From Clostridia bacterium (GTDB taxonomy: Bacteria; Bacillota_A; Clostridia; Christensenellales; Aristaeellaceae), in contig JAFUDW010000093.1 of the NCBI GenBank assembly GCA_017464225.1, positions 27,490 through 91,489 on the forward strand: a stretch of 64,000 bases of DNA, given 5' to 3'. How positions within the stretch are numbered: position 1 is the stretch's first letter; each line of letters starts with the position of its first letter. Shown piece by piece: positions 53,380-63,039 of this stretch. The position numbers were made by a program, and so were the translations under genes. Below the pieces are notes generated by a model, which was not told where the DNA came from, did not search any database, and saw only the letters and a list, made by a program, of their open reading frames with translations.

Positions 53380-53916
53380 TCACGCGCGCATGTGCTTGAG
53401 GATACCGGCGGAACGCAACGCGGGCAGCAGCGCAAAATAGAAGATAGGCGCGGCCACGATGGCGGCGGCGGCGTTGATGATGGAGGCCGGGAAACGGCTT
53501 ACCATACCCGCCCAGCCATACATAAGCAGGCTCTTGAGCATGTACAGCGCCACATAGGTCAGCGCGCCCGCGGCGGCGGCGAGCACCGTCCTCGCGACGT
53601 TCGGCTTTTCCTGCTCCCAGGTGGATCGCACCAGCATGCCGCAGACCCACGCCATGGCGAACTTGCTCACAAAGGTGATCAGGATATTAAGGATATCATA
53701 GCCGCCTCCGAACGCGTCATACAAGGCCGAGCCCAGGCCCGCGGCCACGCCGCCCCATACCGGGCCCAGCAGCATGCCGCTGAGCAGGCAGACGGCGTTG
53801 GCAAAATGCACCTTGGAGCCCAGCATCGGAAAACGGAACAGCGTGACCACATATACCATGGCCGCCAGCACCCCGGCAAAAACGATCTTCAACAGCTTGT
53901 TCTGCTCAGACTTCAA
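53380..53916 (-). CDS. ECF transporter S component
   Basis: 178 residues with about six helices. The family pattern is clear: LLKIVFAGVLAAMVYVVTLF, then FRFPMLGSKVHFANAVCLL, followed by MLLGPVWGGVAAGLGSALYD. S components capture vitamins or metals and dock on a shared EcfAAT module, which is not in the window. The start is TTG at 53916, with a very strong AAAGGAGGT before it. It diverges from a MocR-type regulator gene, which suggests a pyridoxine-related cargo; that is inference. Confidence 0.88.
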   Translation of the reverse strand: MKSEQNKLLKIVFAGVLAAMVYVVTLFRFPMLGSKVHFANAVCLLSGMLLGPVWGGVAAGLGSALYDAFGGGYDILNILITFVSKFAMAWVCGMLVRSTWEQEKPNVARTVLAAAAGALTYVALYMLKSLLMYGWAGMVSRFPASIINAAAAIVAAPIFYFALLPALRSAGILKHMRA

Positions 53917-53938
53917 TGAAAAGACCTCCTTTGATCCC

Positions 53939-53967
53939 TTGACTTGGAACGCATCCCAGTATATACT
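53939..53967 (+). promoter_or_regulatory. Promoter of the MocR-type gene
   Basis: TTGACT (53939-53944), 17 bases, TATACT (53962-53967). It lies in the 100-base divergent gap shared with the S-component gene, the usual place for MocR operator repeats, though I see no clear direct repeat. Confidence 0.7.
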
Positions 53968-54017
53968 GAAATTGGACTTATGAAAAGTGCCAGAAAAGGA
54001 GAAAATTATAATACCAG

Positions 54018-55082
54018 ATGAAAAAGGAGAAGCCAGCTTACCTGGCGCTGTATGAGAAGCTGCGCCAGGAGATCGTTCAGGGCGATTGGGTGGCGGGTGA
54101 CCGCCTGCCCTCCCGGCGGCAAATGGCGCGGGAGCGCGGGCTCAGCGCCGTCACCGTGGAGCACAGCTACGAGCTTTTATGCCAGGAGGGCTATGCCGAA
54201 GCGCGACCCAAAAGCGGCTACTACGTGATCTACCGCAGCGGCGACGGCTTCGCCCTGCCCACGGCCATCCATGCCCACGCGCCCATCCCCCATGATTTTT
54301 CGCCCAGGCAGTCCTTTCCCTTCTCGGTGCTGGCGCGCACCATGCGCCGTGTGCTCACGGATTACGGCGAGGCCATTCTGGACAAAGCGCCTAACGCCGG
54401 CTGCGAAGCGCTGCGGAGCGCCATTGCCCGCTATCTGGGCCGCAACCGCGGCATCCGCGCCGGCATGGATCAGATCATCATCGGTTCCGGCGCCGAATAC
54501 CTGTACGGCATGGTGGTGGAGCTTCTGGGCAGCGGCCTGCAATACGCCATTGAAAAGCCCTCCTATGCCAAGATAGAGCAGGTATACCGCGCCCGGGGGA
54601 TCCGGTGCGACTTGCTGCCCCTGGGCCAGGATGGCATCACCAGCGAATCGCTCCGGAGCACCCGCGCGTCTGTGCTGCATATCACGCCTTACCGCAGTTT
54701 TCCCAGCGGCGTGACGGCCAGCGCTTCCAAACGCCGGGAATATCTGCGCTGGGCCAGCCAAGGAGAGCGCTATATCGTGGAGGATGATTTTGAATCGGAA
54801 TTCTCTCTGCTGCGCAAGCCCGAGGAAACGGTCTATTCGATGTCCGACCGGGAAAACGTGATCTACCTCAACACCTTTTCCCGCACGGTTTCGCCATCGC
54901 TCCGCGTGGGCTACATGGTGCTGCCCACAGGGCTGCTCCCATTGTTTGCAGAGCGTTTGGGTTTTTATTCCTGCACCGTTCCGGCCTTTGAGCAGTACGT
55001 ATTGGCCGAGCTCATGGACAACGGCGACTTCGAGCGCCATATCAACCGCATCCGCCGGGAAAAAAGAAAAAAGCAGCTATAA
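54018..55082 (+). CDS. MocR/GntR-type regulator, truncated and lacking the PLP lysine
   Basis: 354 residues. A GntR winged helix (1-72: RQEIVQGDWVAGDRLPSRRQMARERGLSAVT) is fused to a class I aminotransferase-like domain (95-354: NAGCEALRSAIARYLGRNRGI; GSGAEYLYG; VEDDFESEF). Two oddities: the PLP-binding lysine, normally in a TFSKT motif, is Arg here (NTFSRTVSPSLRVGYM), and the chain stops at REKRKKQL, about 90 residues short of normal MocR length. It could be a PLP-free repressor or a decaying gene. The best ribosome site is 16 bases before ATG 54018. It is divergent from the ECF S component. Confidence 0.82.
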   Translation: MKKEKPAYLALYEKLRQEIVQGDWVAGDRLPSRRQMARERGLSAVTVEHSYELLCQEGYAEARPKSGYYVIYRSGDGFALPTAIHAHAPIPHDFSPRQSFPFSVLARTMRRVLTDYGEAILDKAPNAGCEALRSAIARYLGRNRGIRAGMDQIIIGSGAEYLYGMVVELLGSGLQYAIEKPSYAKIEQVYRARGIRCDLLPLGQDGITSESLRSTRASVLHITPYRSFPSGVTASASKRREYLRWASQGERYIVEDDFESEFSLLRKPEETVYSMSDRENVIYLNTFSRTVSPSLRVGYMVLPTGLLPLFAERLGFYSCTVPAFEQYVLAELMDNGDFERHINRIRREKRKKQL

Positions 55083-55113
55083 AAAATTATTTCAGCTTTC
55101 ATGTATATTTTAA

Positions 55114-55142
55114 TTGCTTTTTTTCCCATAACAAAGTATACT
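55114..55142 (+). promoter_or_regulatory. Promoter of the phosphoglucomutase gene
   Basis: TTGCTT (55114-55119), 17 bases, TATACT (55137-55142), about 45 bases before the start codon in an AT-rich gap. Confidence 0.7.
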
Positions 55143-55187
55143 AATAGAGGTTAAAACTATTACAATCACATACGAGGGGGAATTATT

Positions 55188-56909
55188 ATGGACGTCCGTA
55201 CCGCTTTCGAACAGTGGCTGCGCGATTTTGCGCAGGATGCCGATACCATTGCCGATCTGAAAGCCATCGAAAACGACGCGCGCGAGATCGAAGATCGCTT
55301 TTATACCGAGCTTTCCTTTGGCACCGCCGGCATGCGCGGCGTGCTGGGCGCGGGCCTGAACAGGATGAACCGCTACAACGTTCGCCGCGCCACCAAAGGT
55401 TTGGCTCAGTATCTGAAGCAGGATCCCGAAAACGCCAAGCGCGGCGTGGCCATCGGCTATGACAGCCGCCGCTGCTCGTCCGAGTTTGCCAAGGACACCG
55501 CGCTGGTGCTCTGCGCCGAGGGCGTGCCCGCCTTCCTGTTTGACGCGCTGCGCCCGGTGCCGCTGCTTTCCTATGCCGTAAGGCACCTGAACTGCGCCGC
55601 GGGCGTGGTGATCACCGCTTCCCACAATCCGCCCCAATACAACGGCTACAAGGTGTACGGCGAGGACGGCGCCCAGCTGGGCCCCGAAGCCGCCAGCGGC
55701 GTGACCGACTGCATCCGCGCCCTTAACTATCTGGACTGCGTGCCCATGGATGAGGAAGAAGCCAAGGCAAAGGGCCTGCTGCGCATCATCGGCAACAAGG
55801 AAGTGGACGATGATTACATGGCGGAGGAGAAAACGCTGACCATTCAGCCCGACATGCTGGCCCGCATGGGATCTCACCTTTCCATCGTATATACGCCGCT
55901 CCACGGCTCGGGCAACGTGCCTGTGCGCCGCATCCTCAAGGAAGTCGGCATTTCCAACGTGGCCGTCGTCACCGAACAGGAAATGCCCGACGGTGATTTC
56001 TCCACCCTGTCCTGCGCGCCCAATCCCGAGAATCCCGAGGCCTTCACCCTGGCCATCAAGCTGGCAAACCAGGTGGGCGCCAACGTGATCTTTGCCACCG
56101 ACCCGGACTGCGACCGCCTGGGCGTGGCCGTACGGGCCAAGGACGGTCAGTTCCATCTGCTCACCGGCAACCAGATTGGCTGCGTGATGCTGCACTACAT
56201 CCTGTCCACCAAGAAAAAGCAGGGCACGCTGCCGGCAAACGGCGCGGCGGTGAAATCCATCGTATCCACCTCGCTGGCCAACCGCATCTGCGAGGATTAC
56301 GGCGTTGCCATGTTTGAAACGCTGACCGGCTTCAAATTTATCGGTGAAAAGATCCAGCAGTTCCAGGACAGCGGCAGCCATACCTTCCTGTTCGGCTTTG
56401 AGGAGAGCTACGGCTTCCTGTCCTCCACCTTTGTGCGCGACAAGGACGGCGTAAACGCCTCCCTGCTGATCACCGAAGTGGCGGCGGCCTGCGAGGAAGA
56501 AGGCATCACGCTGTACGACCGCATGCAGGAAATCTTTGCCAAGTACGGCTATTATGTGGAAAAGGTCGTATCCACCACCCTGCCGGGCAAGGACGGCCTG
56601 ACCCGCATGAAGGAAATCATGAAGAACCTGCGGGAGAACCCACCCAAGGAGCTGTGCGGCATGAAGGTGACCGCCGTGCGCGATTATCTGAAGGGCACCC
56701 GCGTTACCGCCGAGGGCTTCGAGCCCACCGGCCTGCCCGCTTCCGACGTGCTCTACTTTGAATTGGAGCGCGGCAACTGGGTTTGCATCCGTCCTTCCGG
56801 CACCGAGCCCAAGATCAAGCTTTACGTAAACACCAACGACGCCGACAAGGAAAAGGCCGAAGCGCTGAACAAAGCGCTGTGCGAAGCCAGCGAAGCACTG
56901 GTCAAGTAA
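55188..56909 (+). CDS. pgcA: Phosphoglucomutase / phosphomannomutase
   Basis: 573 residues, the length of the Firmicute PgcA type. The catalytic phosphoserine lies in TASHNPPQYNGYK (S145). The metal loop FATDPDCDRLG and sugar-binding loop GFEESYGFL follow, and the C-terminal phosphate-binding domain has IRPSGTEPKIKLY. It interconverts glucose-1- and glucose-6-phosphate in the cytoplasm, feeding UDP-glucose for wall and surface polymers. AGGGGGAAT precedes ATG 55188. It is monocistronic, with its own promoter and terminator. Confidence 0.95.
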   Translation: MDVRTAFEQWLRDFAQDADTIADLKAIENDAREIEDRFYTELSFGTAGMRGVLGAGLNRMNRYNVRRATKGLAQYLKQDPENAKRGVAIGYDSRRCSSEFAKDTALVLCAEGVPAFLFDALRPVPLLSYAVRHLNCAAGVVITASHNPPQYNGYKVYGEDGAQLGPEAASGVTDCIRALNYLDCVPMDEEEAKAKGLLRIIGNKEVDDDYMAEEKTLTIQPDMLARMGSHLSIVYTPLHGSGNVPVRRILKEVGISNVAVVTEQEMPDGDFSTLSCAPNPENPEAFTLAIKLANQVGANVIFATDPDCDRLGVAVRAKDGQFHLLTGNQIGCVMLHYILSTKKKQGTLPANGAAVKSIVSTSLANRICEDYGVAMFETLTGFKFIGEKIQQFQDSGSHTFLFGFEESYGFLSSTFVRDKDGVNASLLITEVAAACEEEGITLYDRMQEIFAKYGYYVEKVVSTTLPGKDGLTRMKEIMKNLRENPPKELCGMKVTAVRDYLKGTRVTAEGFEPTGLPASDVLYFELERGNWVCIRPSGTEPKIKLYVNTNDADKEKAEALNKALCEASEALVK

Positions 56910-56955
56910 AAACGGCGAAATCCTGATCCGCCTTCAAGGAACATGTTCAAAATAG

Positions 56956-56978
56956 CCGCCGGTTATCCGGCGGTTTTT
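56956..56978 (+). terminator. Terminator after pgcA
   Basis: CCGCCGG (56956-56962), TTAT loop, CCGGCGG (56967-56973), TTTTT. Confidence 0.88.
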
Positions 56979-56989
56979 GCATGCATATC

Positions 56990-57015
56990 AAAAGGAGAGG
57001 GCCGCAGCCCTCTCC
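56990..57015 (-). terminator. Terminator after the M16 protease gene
   Basis: On the minus strand GGAGAGGGC (57015-57007), four-base loop, GCCCTCTCC (57002-56994), then TTTT. It faces the pgcA terminator. Confidence 0.85.
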
Positions 57016-57031
57016 CAAAGACCAATCAATA

Positions 57032-60000
57032 TTATTCTGCCAAATAGAGCCGCATGACGATCAGCGCCACGTCGCCGCGGGAAGCGTTATCGCCCTCGCG
57101 CTCGGGCAGGCTGGTATCCAAGTCGGTTACGCCGTACATCTGGCACAGGATGTTGCAGGAGCCGATCAGATCGGTGCGGGTCATCACAGCCGCGGGATCG
57201 GATTCGGGCGCCAGCATGCCCACAGAGGCCAGCGCCTGCATGGCTTTCTCCACGGAGTTGGGGCCGCCCAGCATCTGATAGATGGCCACGGCCCACTCAC
57301 CCACGGCAGCGTCCTCATTGACGCCGAAGGCTTCCTCGCTCCTGGCTTCCATGAGGCCGTTTTCAAACACGAGCCGCACAGCCTCATAATACTCATCGCC
57401 TTCAGCGATATCGGCAAGCTCCACCTGGCTGTTATCCTTGGCACCGAAGGGGTTCAGGATCACATCATAAAGCGCGGCGTTGGCGTTGATGGCGGCGGCG
57501 CTGCCCGCGGTGGAATGCACGCCGCTGTCCCAGGCTTTCCGGTACAGCTCAGCGGCGGCCTTTACGGTATCAGGGGTCACGGCCTTGAGCTGCCGCATGT
57601 AGTCCAGAACCTTTTCCTGCGCGATGCCGCTGAGCAGCTCCTCAACGGCGGCCACAGCGCCGGTCAGCTCGCCGCTGCCCTTGGCCAGGCTGGAATAATT
57701 GTTGAGGATATAGCCGTCCAGCGTTTCCTGATCGACGTCCAGCTGAGCGATCTTTTCAGGCAGCGACTGGTATACGTCAAAGGTTTCCTGCACCTTGGGA
57801 TCACGGTAGGTGATCAGGTACATACCGCGGCCTTCCATCACGCCGTTCCAGGGGGTATATACGCCGTTCTGATCGCGCAGGATGGGGATCAGGTAGGCGT
57901 CGGTCACAAGCCCGGTCACAGCGTTGAGGCCGGCGTCAAACTTCTCGGTGCCCAGCACGTCGAAGGAGGCGAAGATATTGTTGAACTGCACGTTGGTATC
58001 CACGATCAGCGCTTCGCGCGCGGCAGGCACCGGCAGGTCATACTTTGCGGGCTCGCGCTCCGCGCTCTCCAGCTTGGCCAGGAAAGCGTCGGCCAGGGGA
58101 CGGTTGACGGCGATGCTCTCCTCATTGCCGGCAAAGGCCGAAACGGCGCCGAAGCTGTTGGCAAAGAACTGCTGCACACCGGCAAGACGCTCAGCGGCGG
58201 ACTGGGGATCCTGCGCCACTGCGGCTTCCAGCTCCTCCAGGAAGGAATAATACTCCAGGAAATTCAGATAGCTGTAATACTGCCACTTGGGATTATCCAC
58301 GGCAAAGCCGCGGGCCATGGCCACGTTATAGGGCGTGTTGTTGATGCTGCTGCGCACCGAAGCCTTTTCAGCCTGCACGCGCTCCAGCAGCTTCTGTCCG
58401 TCGGTGAACTGGGTATGGAATAGAAGCTCCTCCATCAGCTCATAGCCGGCGGCCAGATCATCGTCCATAGCCGTCCATTCCATGATCAGGTAAGGATGAT
58501 AGTCAGCGCCTTCGCCGCTGACCGATACGCCGATGGTCTTGCCATACAGATAGCGGGCAATGAGCACATCCAGCTCTTCCTTGGTATGGGCGTCGGTATC
58601 CAGCTGGCCCAGCAGGCGGGTAAACAGGCGCAGATAGTGGATATCCTCCTGCGGCAGCGCCTGGGCATCCAGATACATCAAGGCGGTGCCCACGCCGTCC
58701 ACATGGGCGGTGGCGTCAATGCGGCGGATGCCATCCTCGCCCACCGTATCGCTCACATCGTAAATGCGGGCTTCCTCAGGCAGGCTTTCCACGGTGACGG
58801 CCTGCAGCTGGGCGATCATTTCGGTGGCGTCGGCTTCATCGGGCTCGGCATTGGTGGCGTCGACGACAGCCTGCTTTTCCTCATCGGTCATATTGGCCTT
58901 GATCTCGGCCAGCAGCGCGGCCAGCGCTTCGTCATGCGCTTCCTTCTGGCCGGGTTCGGGATAGGTGGTCACCAGCGTCCAGGTATCCTTATCCAGCAGC
59001 CAATCGTTGATGGCCTGCTGATAAAGCCCCTGCCGGTTCATTTCGTCCATCTGATCCTGCGCCGCCAGCGCGTCCAGATAATCAAAGGGATCGTCGGTAA
59101 CGGCGAAATTATACGCCAGGCCGGAAATGACGCCGCCTACAGGATCGCCGTTCTCAGGCGCCAGCTTGGTGGACAGCTGCAGCATGGTCATGGCGCTGTC
59201 CATCATTTCCTGAGCGAAGCCGGTTTCGGCGATCTCCTTCAGGGAAGCAACGATGGTATCCTTGAACAGCGCGCCGTCATCCTCATTGACGTTGGTAGCG
59301 ACAAACACGATAGCGTCGTCGGGGGCAGCTACCTCGCGGCCCATGCCGAAGGTGCCGGTGGGAAGCGCCTTTTTCAGGTTCTGCATCAGCAGCGAGGAAT
59401 CCAGGCTCAGCAGATTGCACAGGTTGTCCACCACGCGCTCCTGCTCGGCGTTGCCCTTCATACCCGGGCAAACGATGTAATAATAGATGGCGGACTGATT
59501 GGCCGGATCGGTGCCCTCCGACATGGGATAGCCCACCTTCAGCTCAACGGGCTCGGAAATGGCGGCGTAAGCCGTATCCTCATAATGGAACTCGCTCTTT
59601 TCATAAGCGGCATAGGCCTCATCCAGCATCGCCAGGAAAGCGGTATAATCCGCAAACTGGCCGTACAGATAGGCCATGCTGTTGGAGGGATGATAGAACT
59701 TTTCATGATAGTCCCGGAGCATTTCCCAGGTCATATCCGGAATGGCGTCGGGATCGCCGCCGTAATTCAGCGCGATGGCGGCGCCGGGGAAGGTGACCCG
59801 GTTGGCGTTGTACAGCGCCTGCTGGCTCAGCGTCATGGCGCCCAGCATCTCGGAATACACCGTGCCCTCCAGGGTCAGATCGTCCTCCAGGCTGGCCATG
59901 CGATACCGCCAGGCCTCGGTGCGGTAGATGCTTTCATCCTTGAGCACGCTGGGATGCAGGCAACTGTCGGTATAGTAATCCGCCAGCTTGAGCAGCTGCG

Positions 60001-60850
60001 CCTCGCTCAGCGACGCGATGGGATAGCTGGTCATGGCGTCGGTGGTGTAGGCGTTCATGTAGGTGTTGTAGGTCTGGTAAAGCAGGTTCATCCACAGGGC
60101 GGTGGAAGGATACTTATCCGAGCCGCTCAGCGTGGCATGCTCAAACACATGGGGAAGGCCGGTGTCATCCAGCGGACGGGTTTTGAAGGTCAGCTGGAAA
60201 GCCCGGTTGGTATCGGCGTTGGCGATATAGGTCAGCTGCGCCCCTGTCTTCTGATGCTCAAAGAGCACCACCTGGGCGTTGATGAGCGGGAATTCCCGGA
60301 TCTCCTTGACCTCAAAGCCGTTCACCACATTGCCCACCTGAGGCAGGTCAGCCGCGGCCGTCTCGTCGGTCTGCGGGCCCACGATGGTATCCACGATCAG
60401 CTGCAGCTTCTGCTGCGCCAGGCTCAGATCGGCGGACAGCGTATCGATCTGCGCGTTCTTTTCCGCGGATTCCGCCACCAGCGCGTCGATCTGCGCCTGC
60501 GCGGCGGCGGTCTGCTCGGTCAGGGCGGCGATCTCGGCGGCATTGGCCTCCACGCGGGTATTCAGCGCGGCGATCTTGGCCTCCTTATCGGCCACGTCGG
60601 CGGTCAGCGTTTCGATCTGCGCTTCCTTGGCGGCCACATCAGCCGTCAGCGTTTCAATTTTGGTGTTTTTGGCCGTGATCTCCTCATTCAGAGCGTCCAC
60701 ATTTTTCTGCCCTTCGATCACAGCGTCCTGCATGGCGGCAAGATCAGCGTTCAGATCTTTGATTTTATTGCTGCTGCGCACGTTGGTGACACCGATCACC
60801 GCGGACGCCGCAAGCACCACCACGCATAGAATGGCGATCATTTTTTTCAT
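57032..60850 (-). CDS. Secreted M16C insulinase-type protease with coiled-coil stalk
   Basis: About 1272 residues from the ATG at 60850, behind AAGGGGGAT. A signal or anchor helix (2-22) is followed by a long coiled coil (about 25-155, heptads like AAKEAQIETLTADVADKEAKI) and then a full M16C presequence-protease body. The inverted zinc motif HVFEH (about 234-238) is intact and the downstream Glu lies in YRTEAWRYRM. The last 40 residues (VTDLDTSLP, then ASRGDVALIVMRLYLAE) look like part of an S-layer-homology repeat. M16C enzymes degrade unstructured peptides; here it would act outside the membrane, held on a stalk. Confidence 0.88.
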   Translation of the reverse strand: MKKMIAILCVVVLAASAVIGVTNVRSSNKIKDLNADLAAMQDAVIEGQKNVDALNEEITAKNTKIETLTADVAAKEAQIETLTADVADKEAKIAALNTRVEANAAEIAALTEQTAAAQAQIDALVAESAEKNAQIDTLSADLSLAQQKLQLIVDTIVGPQTDETAAADLPQVGNVVNGFEVKEIREFPLINAQVVLFEHQKTGAQLTYIANADTNRAFQLTFKTRPLDDTGLPHVFEHATLSGSDKYPSTALWMNLLYQTYNTYMNAYTTDAMTSYPIASLSEAQLLKLADYYTDSCLHPSVLKDESIYRTEAWRYRMASLEDDLTLEGTVYSEMLGAMTLSQQALYNANRVTFPGAAIALNYGGDPDAIPDMTWEMLRDYHEKFYHPSNSMAYLYGQFADYTAFLAMLDEAYAAYEKSEFHYEDTAYAAISEPVELKVGYPMSEGTDPANQSAIYYYIVCPGMKGNAEQERVVDNLCNLLSLDSSLLMQNLKKALPTGTFGMGREVAAPDDAIVFVATNVNEDDGALFKDTIVASLKEIAETGFAQEMMDSAMTMLQLSTKLAPENGDPVGGVISGLAYNFAVTDDPFDYLDALAAQDQMDEMNRQGLYQQAINDWLLDKDTWTLVTTYPEPGQKEAHDEALAALLAEIKANMTDEEKQAVVDATNAEPDEADATEMIAQLQAVTVESLPEEARIYDVSDTVGEDGIRRIDATAHVDGVGTALMYLDAQALPQEDIHYLRLFTRLLGQLDTDAHTKEELDVLIARYLYGKTIGVSVSGEGADYHPYLIMEWTAMDDDLAAGYELMEELLFHTQFTDGQKLLERVQAEKASVRSSINNTPYNVAMARGFAVDNPKWQYYSYLNFLEYYSFLEELEAAVAQDPQSAAERLAGVQQFFANSFGAVSAFAGNEESIAVNRPLADAFLAKLESAEREPAKYDLPVPAAREALIVDTNVQFNNIFASFDVLGTEKFDAGLNAVTGLVTDAYLIPILRDQNGVYTPWNGVMEGRGMYLITYRDPKVQETFDVYQSLPEKIAQLDVDQETLDGYILNNYSSLAKGSGELTGAVAAVEELLSGIAQEKVLDYMRQLKAVTPDTVKAAAELYRKAWDSGVHSTAGSAAAINANAALYDVILNPFGAKDNSQVELADIAEGDEYYEAVRLVFENGLMEARSEEAFGVNEDAAVGEWAVAIYQMLGGPNSVEKAMQALASVGMLAPESDPAAVMTRTDLIGSCNILCQMYGVTDLDTSLPEREGDNASRGDVALIVMRLYLAE

Positions 60851-60944
60851 GCTGCAATCCCCCTTGTTCAATCAACAGAGTATGTTTTATTATATCATCT
60901 TTTTTCGGAATATGGAAGAGGAAAACATCGCGCCTTCTCCTTTC

Positions 60945-60974
60945 TTGACAAATTGCCCGATCTGCGCATATAAT
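60945..60974 (+). promoter_or_regulatory. Promoter of the DUF1284 gene
   Basis: TTGACA (60945-60950), 18 bases, TATAAT (60969-60974): both boxes match consensus. The start codon follows about 75 bases later. Confidence 0.85.
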
Positions 60975-61049
60975 AATGAAAAACAAACAAGCTATATATA
61001 ATATCAATATTTTGGAAAGGACGGCGCTTCCGCGCGCCAAGGTATACCC

Positions 61050-61460
61050 ATGCAGGAGGAAATCATACGTCTCCGTCCCCATCACGCGCTCTGCCTCAGG
61101 CATTTTGTGGGCAAGGGCTACAGCCCTGCCTTTGTGGAAAATATGACCGCCCTGCACAGCCGCCTGAACGGCGGCGGCAGGCAGATGGTCCAGATCATCC
61201 TGCACAGGGATTCCGTTTGTCAGGCCTGCCCCCACGACATCGATTACGCCTGCGAAAGCGAGGAAAAGGTGCGCTACCTGGACGTCGCCGTGGCTGACGC
61301 CTGCGGCCTGCGCAGCGGGCAATGGCTCGCTTGGCAGGAATTGTGCGAGCGCATCGACCGCCATCTGATGCCTCGGGGTATCATGCCCCGCATCTGCGAG
61401 GTATGCGAATGGTACGACCTTTGCAGAGGACAGCATTTACATAAAGAAGAAGATACATAA
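61050..61460 (+). CDS. DUF1284-family protein
   Basis: 136 residues. The opening IRLRPHHALCLRHFVGKGYSPAFVENM is the DUF1284 signature. Cysteines in CQACPHD and, at the end, CEVCEWYDLC resemble a metal or iron-sulfur site, joined by the early HHALC. Function is unknown; the family is found in Firmicutes and archaea. The ribosome site is modest (CAAGG). It has its own consensus promoter, and the following MATE gene also has one, so the two need not be co-expressed. Confidence 0.85.
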   Translation: MQEEIIRLRPHHALCLRHFVGKGYSPAFVENMTALHSRLNGGGRQMVQIILHRDSVCQACPHDIDYACESEEKVRYLDVAVADACGLRSGQWLAWQELCERIDRHLMPRGIMPRICEVCEWYDLCRGQHLHKEEDT

Positions 61461-61498
61461 ATAAAAAGCTTTTCCCCGAAAGAATCGCTTTGCCGCGG

Positions 61499-61526
61499 TT
61501 GACGAAAGCCGCCGATATGGTATAAT
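61499..61526 (+). promoter_or_regulatory. Promoter of the MATE exporter
   Basis: TTGACG (61499-61504), 16 bases, TATAAT (61521-61526), about 35 bases before the start codon. Confidence 0.8.
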
Positions 61527-61561
61527 ATCTTCTTGGATATTCATGCAAAGGAGACCGGACC

Positions 61562-62920
61562 ATGGCGGCAACGAGCGATTTTTCCCAGGGCAAGGTTTGG
61601 CGCAGGATCATGGCCCAGGCCATCCCGCTGACGCTGGCGGAAATCGTTCATCTGCTGTACAACGTGGTAGACCGTATCTATATCGGCCATCTTTCCAGCG
61701 CGGACAGCATGGCGCTCACCGGGGTGGGGCTGATATTCCCCATCGTATCGCTGGTGAACGCCTTTACCAGCCTGTTTGGCACCGGCGGCGCACCGCTGTT
61801 CGCCATCGCCCGCGGCGCCAAAGACGAGGACAAGGCAAGCCGCATTCAGAGCAACGTATTTGTGCTCCTGCTGTGCACCTCGCTGGTGCTGACGGCACTG
61901 AGCTATCTGTTTAAGCGGCCCGTGCTGTACCTGTTTGGTGCCAGCAACGCTTCCTATCCCTATGCCGACGCTTACTTGACCATCTACCTGCTGGGCACGC
62001 CCTTCACCATGCTGGCCACCGGCATGAACGGCTTTATCAACGCCCAGGGCTTTCCCCGGATAGGCATGCTGACCACCATGCTGGGCGCGGTGCTGAACCT
62101 GGCCCTCGACCCGCTGTTCATATTCGTTTTTCATATGGGAGTGCGCGGCGCGGCCATCGCCACGGTGATCAGCCAATTCATATCCTGCCTGTGGGTGCTG
62201 CGGTTCCTTACCGGCAAAAAAGCGCTGATCTCCCTGCGCAGGGAGCACATGCGGGTGGAAAAAAAGCTGCTTCAGAAAATCCTGTCCTTGGGCGTGGTGG
62301 GCTTTATCATGAAGGGCACCAATAGCCTGGTGCAGATCGTATGCAATACCACGCTGCAAAGCTATGGCGGCGACCTGTACGTGGGCGTAATGACGGTGGT
62401 CAACTCGGTGCGCGAGATCCTGTTCCTGCCGGTCTCAGGCCTTACCAGCGGCGGTCAGCCGGTGATCAGTTTCAATTACGGCGCAAAAAAATACGGCCGC
62501 GTGCGGCAGGGCATCCGTTTTATGACCGTCGCATGTACGGCGTATACCACCGGTTCCTGGCTGGCCGTGCTGATTTTCCCGCGTTTCTTCGTGCGCATTT
62601 TCTCCTCGGACGCCGCGCTGCTGGCCGCCGGCCCCACCGCGCTCAACCTGTATTTCTTCGGCTTCTTCTTCATGGCCTTCCAGGCCTCGGGACAATCGGC
62701 CTTCCAGGCGCTGGGCGACGCCCGCCATGCCATCACCTTTTCCCTGTTCCGCAAGGTGATCATTGTGGTTCCCCTTACTCTGCTCCTGCCCCGGCTTGGC
62801 TTCGGTGTGGACGGCGTTTTTCTGGCCGAGCCCATCTCCAACCTACTGGGCGGCCTAGCCTGCTATATCACCATGATGCTGACAGTGTACAAGCAGATGG
62901 GCAGGCTGCAGGAAGCGTAG
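61562..62920 (+). CDS. MATE-family efflux transporter
   Basis: 452 residues, twelve expected helices in two related halves. The first half begins VWRRIMAQAIPLTLAEIVHL and LLYNVVDRIYIGHLSSADSM, the usual MATE opening; the second has GLTSGGQPVISFNYGAKKYGRVR. The family exports cationic drugs and metabolites with Na+ or H+. ATG 61562 follows AAAGGAG. It is preceded by its own promoter; I see no clear terminator after it, and a TnpV gene lies 120 bases downstream. Confidence 0.92.
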   Translation: MAATSDFSQGKVWRRIMAQAIPLTLAEIVHLLYNVVDRIYIGHLSSADSMALTGVGLIFPIVSLVNAFTSLFGTGGAPLFAIARGAKDEDKASRIQSNVFVLLLCTSLVLTALSYLFKRPVLYLFGASNASYPYADAYLTIYLLGTPFTMLATGMNGFINAQGFPRIGMLTTMLGAVLNLALDPLFIFVFHMGVRGAAIATVISQFISCLWVLRFLTGKKALISLRREHMRVEKKLLQKILSLGVVGFIMKGTNSLVQIVCNTTLQSYGGDLYVGVMTVVNSVREILFLPVSGLTSGGQPVISFNYGAKKYGRVRQGIRFMTVACTAYTTGSWLAVLIFPRFFVRIFSSDAALLAAGPTALNLYFFGFFFMAFQASGQSAFQALGDARHAITFSLFRKVIIVVPLTLLLPRLGFGVDGVFLAEPISNLLGGLACYITMMLTVYKQMGRLQEA

Positions 62921-63039
62921 ATCAATCGCAAAAAAAGAGGGCGCAAACGGGGATTTTCCATAAAACAGTATTAGCCAGAAATTCTTAGAAGGCATCTGCG
63001 TGCTGGATTGGTCAATACTAAATTATGGAGGAAAACACA

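Noticed and set aside
54018..55082. Calling this gene an active aminotransferase
   Set aside because: The GntR winged helix at the N-terminus and the missing PLP lysine argue for a regulator-type protein without transaminase activity.
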